Assembly (NCBI GenBank): GCA_030666985.1
Contig: DAOUWT010000162.1
Span: forward strand, 1-6,394
Direction: 5' to 3'
Origin: Chloroflexota bacterium
Lineage (GTDB): Bacteria > Chloroflexota > Anaerolineae > Anaerolineales > UBA11858
Length of the DNA stretch: 6,394 bases
Shown here: positions 5,114 to 6,394 of the stretch, in pieces
How the letters are laid out: each line of letters opens with the position of its first letter
How positions within the stretch are numbered: position 1 is the first letter of the stretch
Program-made: the position numbers and the translations under genes
The notes under the pieces: generated by a model
Databases searched by the model: none
Told to the model about the DNA's origin: nothing
The model's input: only the letters and a program-made list of their open reading frames with translations

Positions 5114-6112
5114 CTACAGTCCAATGTAACGTATTCCTAGATATGCTAGCGCTCCGAAAAGTCCCGAGGCGGGGATAGTCAGCAGCCAGGCGACTGCGAT
5201 GTCCCCAACCACGCCCCAGCGAATTTTGTTTAACCGTTCGGCTGCTCCAACGCCTAAAATGGTGGTGCTCACTACTTGCGTGGTGCTCACTGGAGCACCG
5301 ATGAGTGCCGCTCCCAGAATTATCCCTGCTGAAGCTGCCTGGGAGGTAAGACTATGCACTGGGCGAACTTTATAGAACTTGGCTCCCAGGGTGCGGATGA
5401 TCCTCCAGCCTCCCATAGCCGTCCCAAGTGACATTGCTCCCGCACTGGCAACAACCACCCAGGTAGGTACGATAAAGTGGGATAACATCCCCTCGGTCAG
5501 AAGTACCATGGTTATCATCCCCATTGTCTTCTGCGCATCGTTGGCTCCATGGCTTAGTGCCAATGTAGTGGCAGTTAGCAATTGAGCGCGTTTGAAGAAG
5601 AAGTTGATCTTTGGGGTTGCTCCACGGGATAGGAAAAGGGTGATTCTCATTAGGAGAAATCCTGATACCATCCCTATTATGGGGGATATAAATAATGCCA
5701 GCAACACTTTCTCCAGGCCGGGCAAAAGAATGGCTTCAAGGCCGTGTCCCATGAGCGCAGCCCCAATCAGTCCCCCGATCAGCGCGTGAGATGAGCTAGA
5801 AGGGATACCCATCAGCCAAGTAAACACATTCCAGACAATGGCTCCTACAAGCGCGGCGAGAATCACCGTGTAAGTTGCGGCATTCTCTGCCACCACCTCA
5901 TGACCAATGGTCTCGGCCACGGCGACACCAAAGAGAAAGGGGCCGGCAAAGTTGGCGGCAGCATTGAGTATTAACGCTTTCCGAGGCCCCATGGCCCGGG
6001 AAGAGATCATCGTCGCCACCGCATTGGCGCTATCGTGAAATCCATTTAGGAAATCGAATAACAGCGCTATGGCGACAAATAATAACATAAAAGAGGATAA
6101 TCCTAAGAACAA
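5114..6112 (-). CDS. pit: PiT-family inorganic phosphate permease
   Basis: This 332-residue integral membrane protein has the duplicated PiT signature: G-F-H-D-S-A-N-A-V-A (residues 24-33) in the N-terminal half and S-H-G-A-N-D-A-Q-K-T-M-G (187-198) in the C-terminal half. Each is followed by its paired loop, G-I-P-S-S-S-S-H-A (102-110) and G-A-P-V-S-T-T-Q-V-V-S-T-T (272-284). About ten hydrophobic segments span the chain. PiT proteins import phosphate, usually as a metal-phosphate complex, driven by H+ or Na+. The length is near that of short bacterial PiT members and the protein looks complete. The start is a TTG, supported by AAGGAG (6119-6124) 6 nt upstream; the first ATG, eight codons later (6088), has no well-placed ribosome site. 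It is first in an operon with the DUF47 gene. Confidence 0.95.
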   Translation of the reverse strand: MFLGLSSFMLLFVAIALLFDFLNGFHDSANAVATMISSRAMGPRKALILNAAANFAGPFLFGVAVAETIGHEVVAENAATYTVILAALVGAIVWNVFTWLMGIPSSSSHALIGGLIGAALMGHGLEAILLPGLEKVLLALFISPIIGMVSGFLLMRITLFLSRGATPKINFFFKRAQLLTATTLALSHGANDAQKTMGMITMVLLTEGMLSHFIVPTWVVVASAGAMSLGTAMGGWRIIRTLGAKFYKVRPVHSLTSQAASAGIILGAALIGAPVSTTQVVSTTILGVGAAERLNKIRWGVVGDIAVAWLLTIPASGLFGALAYLGIRYIGL

Positions 6113-6118
6113 TGAGTT

Positions 6119-6124
6119 CTCCTT
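6119..6124 (-). promoter_or_regulatory. Ribosome-binding site supporting the TTG start of pit
   Basis: On the minus strand this reads AAGGAG, 6 nt before the TTG at 6112. The nearest ATG at 6088 lacks a comparable site at proper distance. Confidence 0.75.
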
Positions 6125-6132
6125 TTCATAGA

Positions 6133-6197
6133 GGCATGAAGAGTGAAGACGTGAAATATGTTATCACGTTTTACGTTTTACGTCTCACGTTTTCACG
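6133..6197. repeat. Heptamer repeat YACGTYT with inverted left half
   Basis: In register from 6165: CACGTTT, TACGTTT, TACGTCT, CACGTTT, then TCACG to 6197. The left part (about 6139-6156) holds the same words on the other strand, for example CGTGAAA (6150-6156), the reverse complement of TTTCACG (6191-6197). It lies between the divergent pit and HAD genes and resembles the array at 3443-3481. Confidence 0.75.
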
Positions 6198-6255
6198 ATT
6201 TCGGAATCCCTGAACCTTCTATCTCCTCCTACTCGTTTTGAAACAGGATAGTCTT

Positions 6256-6394
6256 ATGATCAAGGCAATCATTTTTGATTTTGGTCAAACACTTGTCAAT
6301 TCCGCTGATGGTTTCCGAAAAGCCGAGGAAAACGCGGAAACCAAGATTTCTCCTCGTTATTCGGCGGCAGTCGTGCCGAAACCTCGTCGAAATG
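6256..6394 (+). CDS. HAD-family hydrolase, N-terminal fragment (runs off window)
   Basis: The first 46 codons are visible. The protein opens M-I-K-A-I-I-F-D-F-G-Q-T-L-V, which is HAD motif I. D8 is the expected nucleophile; the second Asp of the usual DxD is G10, as in the F-D-F-G-x-T-L subgroup. AGGAT (6245-6249) lies 6 nt before the ATG. It is divergent from pit across 143 nt of repeat-rich DNA. After about residue 30 the translated sequence (S-P-R-Y-S-A-A-V-V-P) looks less like the helical cap start I expect, and one alternative frame from 6348 reads F-S-S-L-F-G-G-S. A single-base frameshift is therefore possible but cannot be judged from this fragment. Substrate unknown. Confidence 0.6.
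   Translation, partial: MIKAIIFDFGQTLVNSADGFRKAEENAETKISPRYSAAVVPKPRRN

Noticed and set aside
5097..5114. GTG start for the DUF47 protein, overlapping the pit stop codon
   Set aside because: The perfect ribosome site lies downstream of the GTG and in front of the ATG at 5096, which also gives the family-typical N-terminus.

Overview
This window most likely comes from an anaerobic bacterium, and the Chloroflexota (Anaerolineae/Dehalococcoidia-like) are my best guess. The guess rests on the style of the intergenic DNA (arrays of small perfect hairpins, heptamer repeats, AT-rich degenerate repeats) together with two CooC-type carbon monoxide dehydrogenase (CODH) maturation ATPases and a DUF3786 protein. 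It is an inference; there is no rRNA or other phylogenetic marker here.

Layout. Bases 1-455 hold no gene. They contain three perfect 42-bp tandem repeats, each carrying a hairpin, then a fourth hairpin, then an 87-nt element (265-351) that folds on paper into a three-armed cloverleaf. Next, on the + strand, come a stand-alone cyclic-nucleotide-binding-domain protein (456-935) and, 3 nt later, a NifU C-terminal-domain (Nfu-type) Fe-S protein (939-1181). A structured 14-bp inverted repeat separates these from a small three-helix membrane protein (1336-1623). A repeat-rich strip (1624-1744) separates that from genes on the - strand.

On the - strand, two different CooC-type ATPases lie in tandem (3340-2549, then 2539-1745). 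Upstream of them is a DUF3786 protein (4117-3488). Further upstream is a phosphate-transport pair: a PiT permease (6112-5114) followed by its DUF47/PhoU-like partner (5096-4464). At the right edge, divergent from pit, the first 46 codons of a HAD-family hydrolase are visible (6256 onward).

How the parts may work together. The Nfu protein (Fe-S carrier) and the two CooC ATPases (nickel insertion into CODH) all fit metallocluster assembly for a CODH or CODH/acetyl-CoA synthase encoded outside the window. The CNB protein, which has no DNA-binding domain, could be a ligand sensor for that module. The Pit/DUF47 pair is an ordinary low-affinity phosphate uptake unit. No CODH structural gene, CRISPR array, tRNA, rRNA or intact mobile element is present. 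The most unusual material is the intergenic structured DNA.
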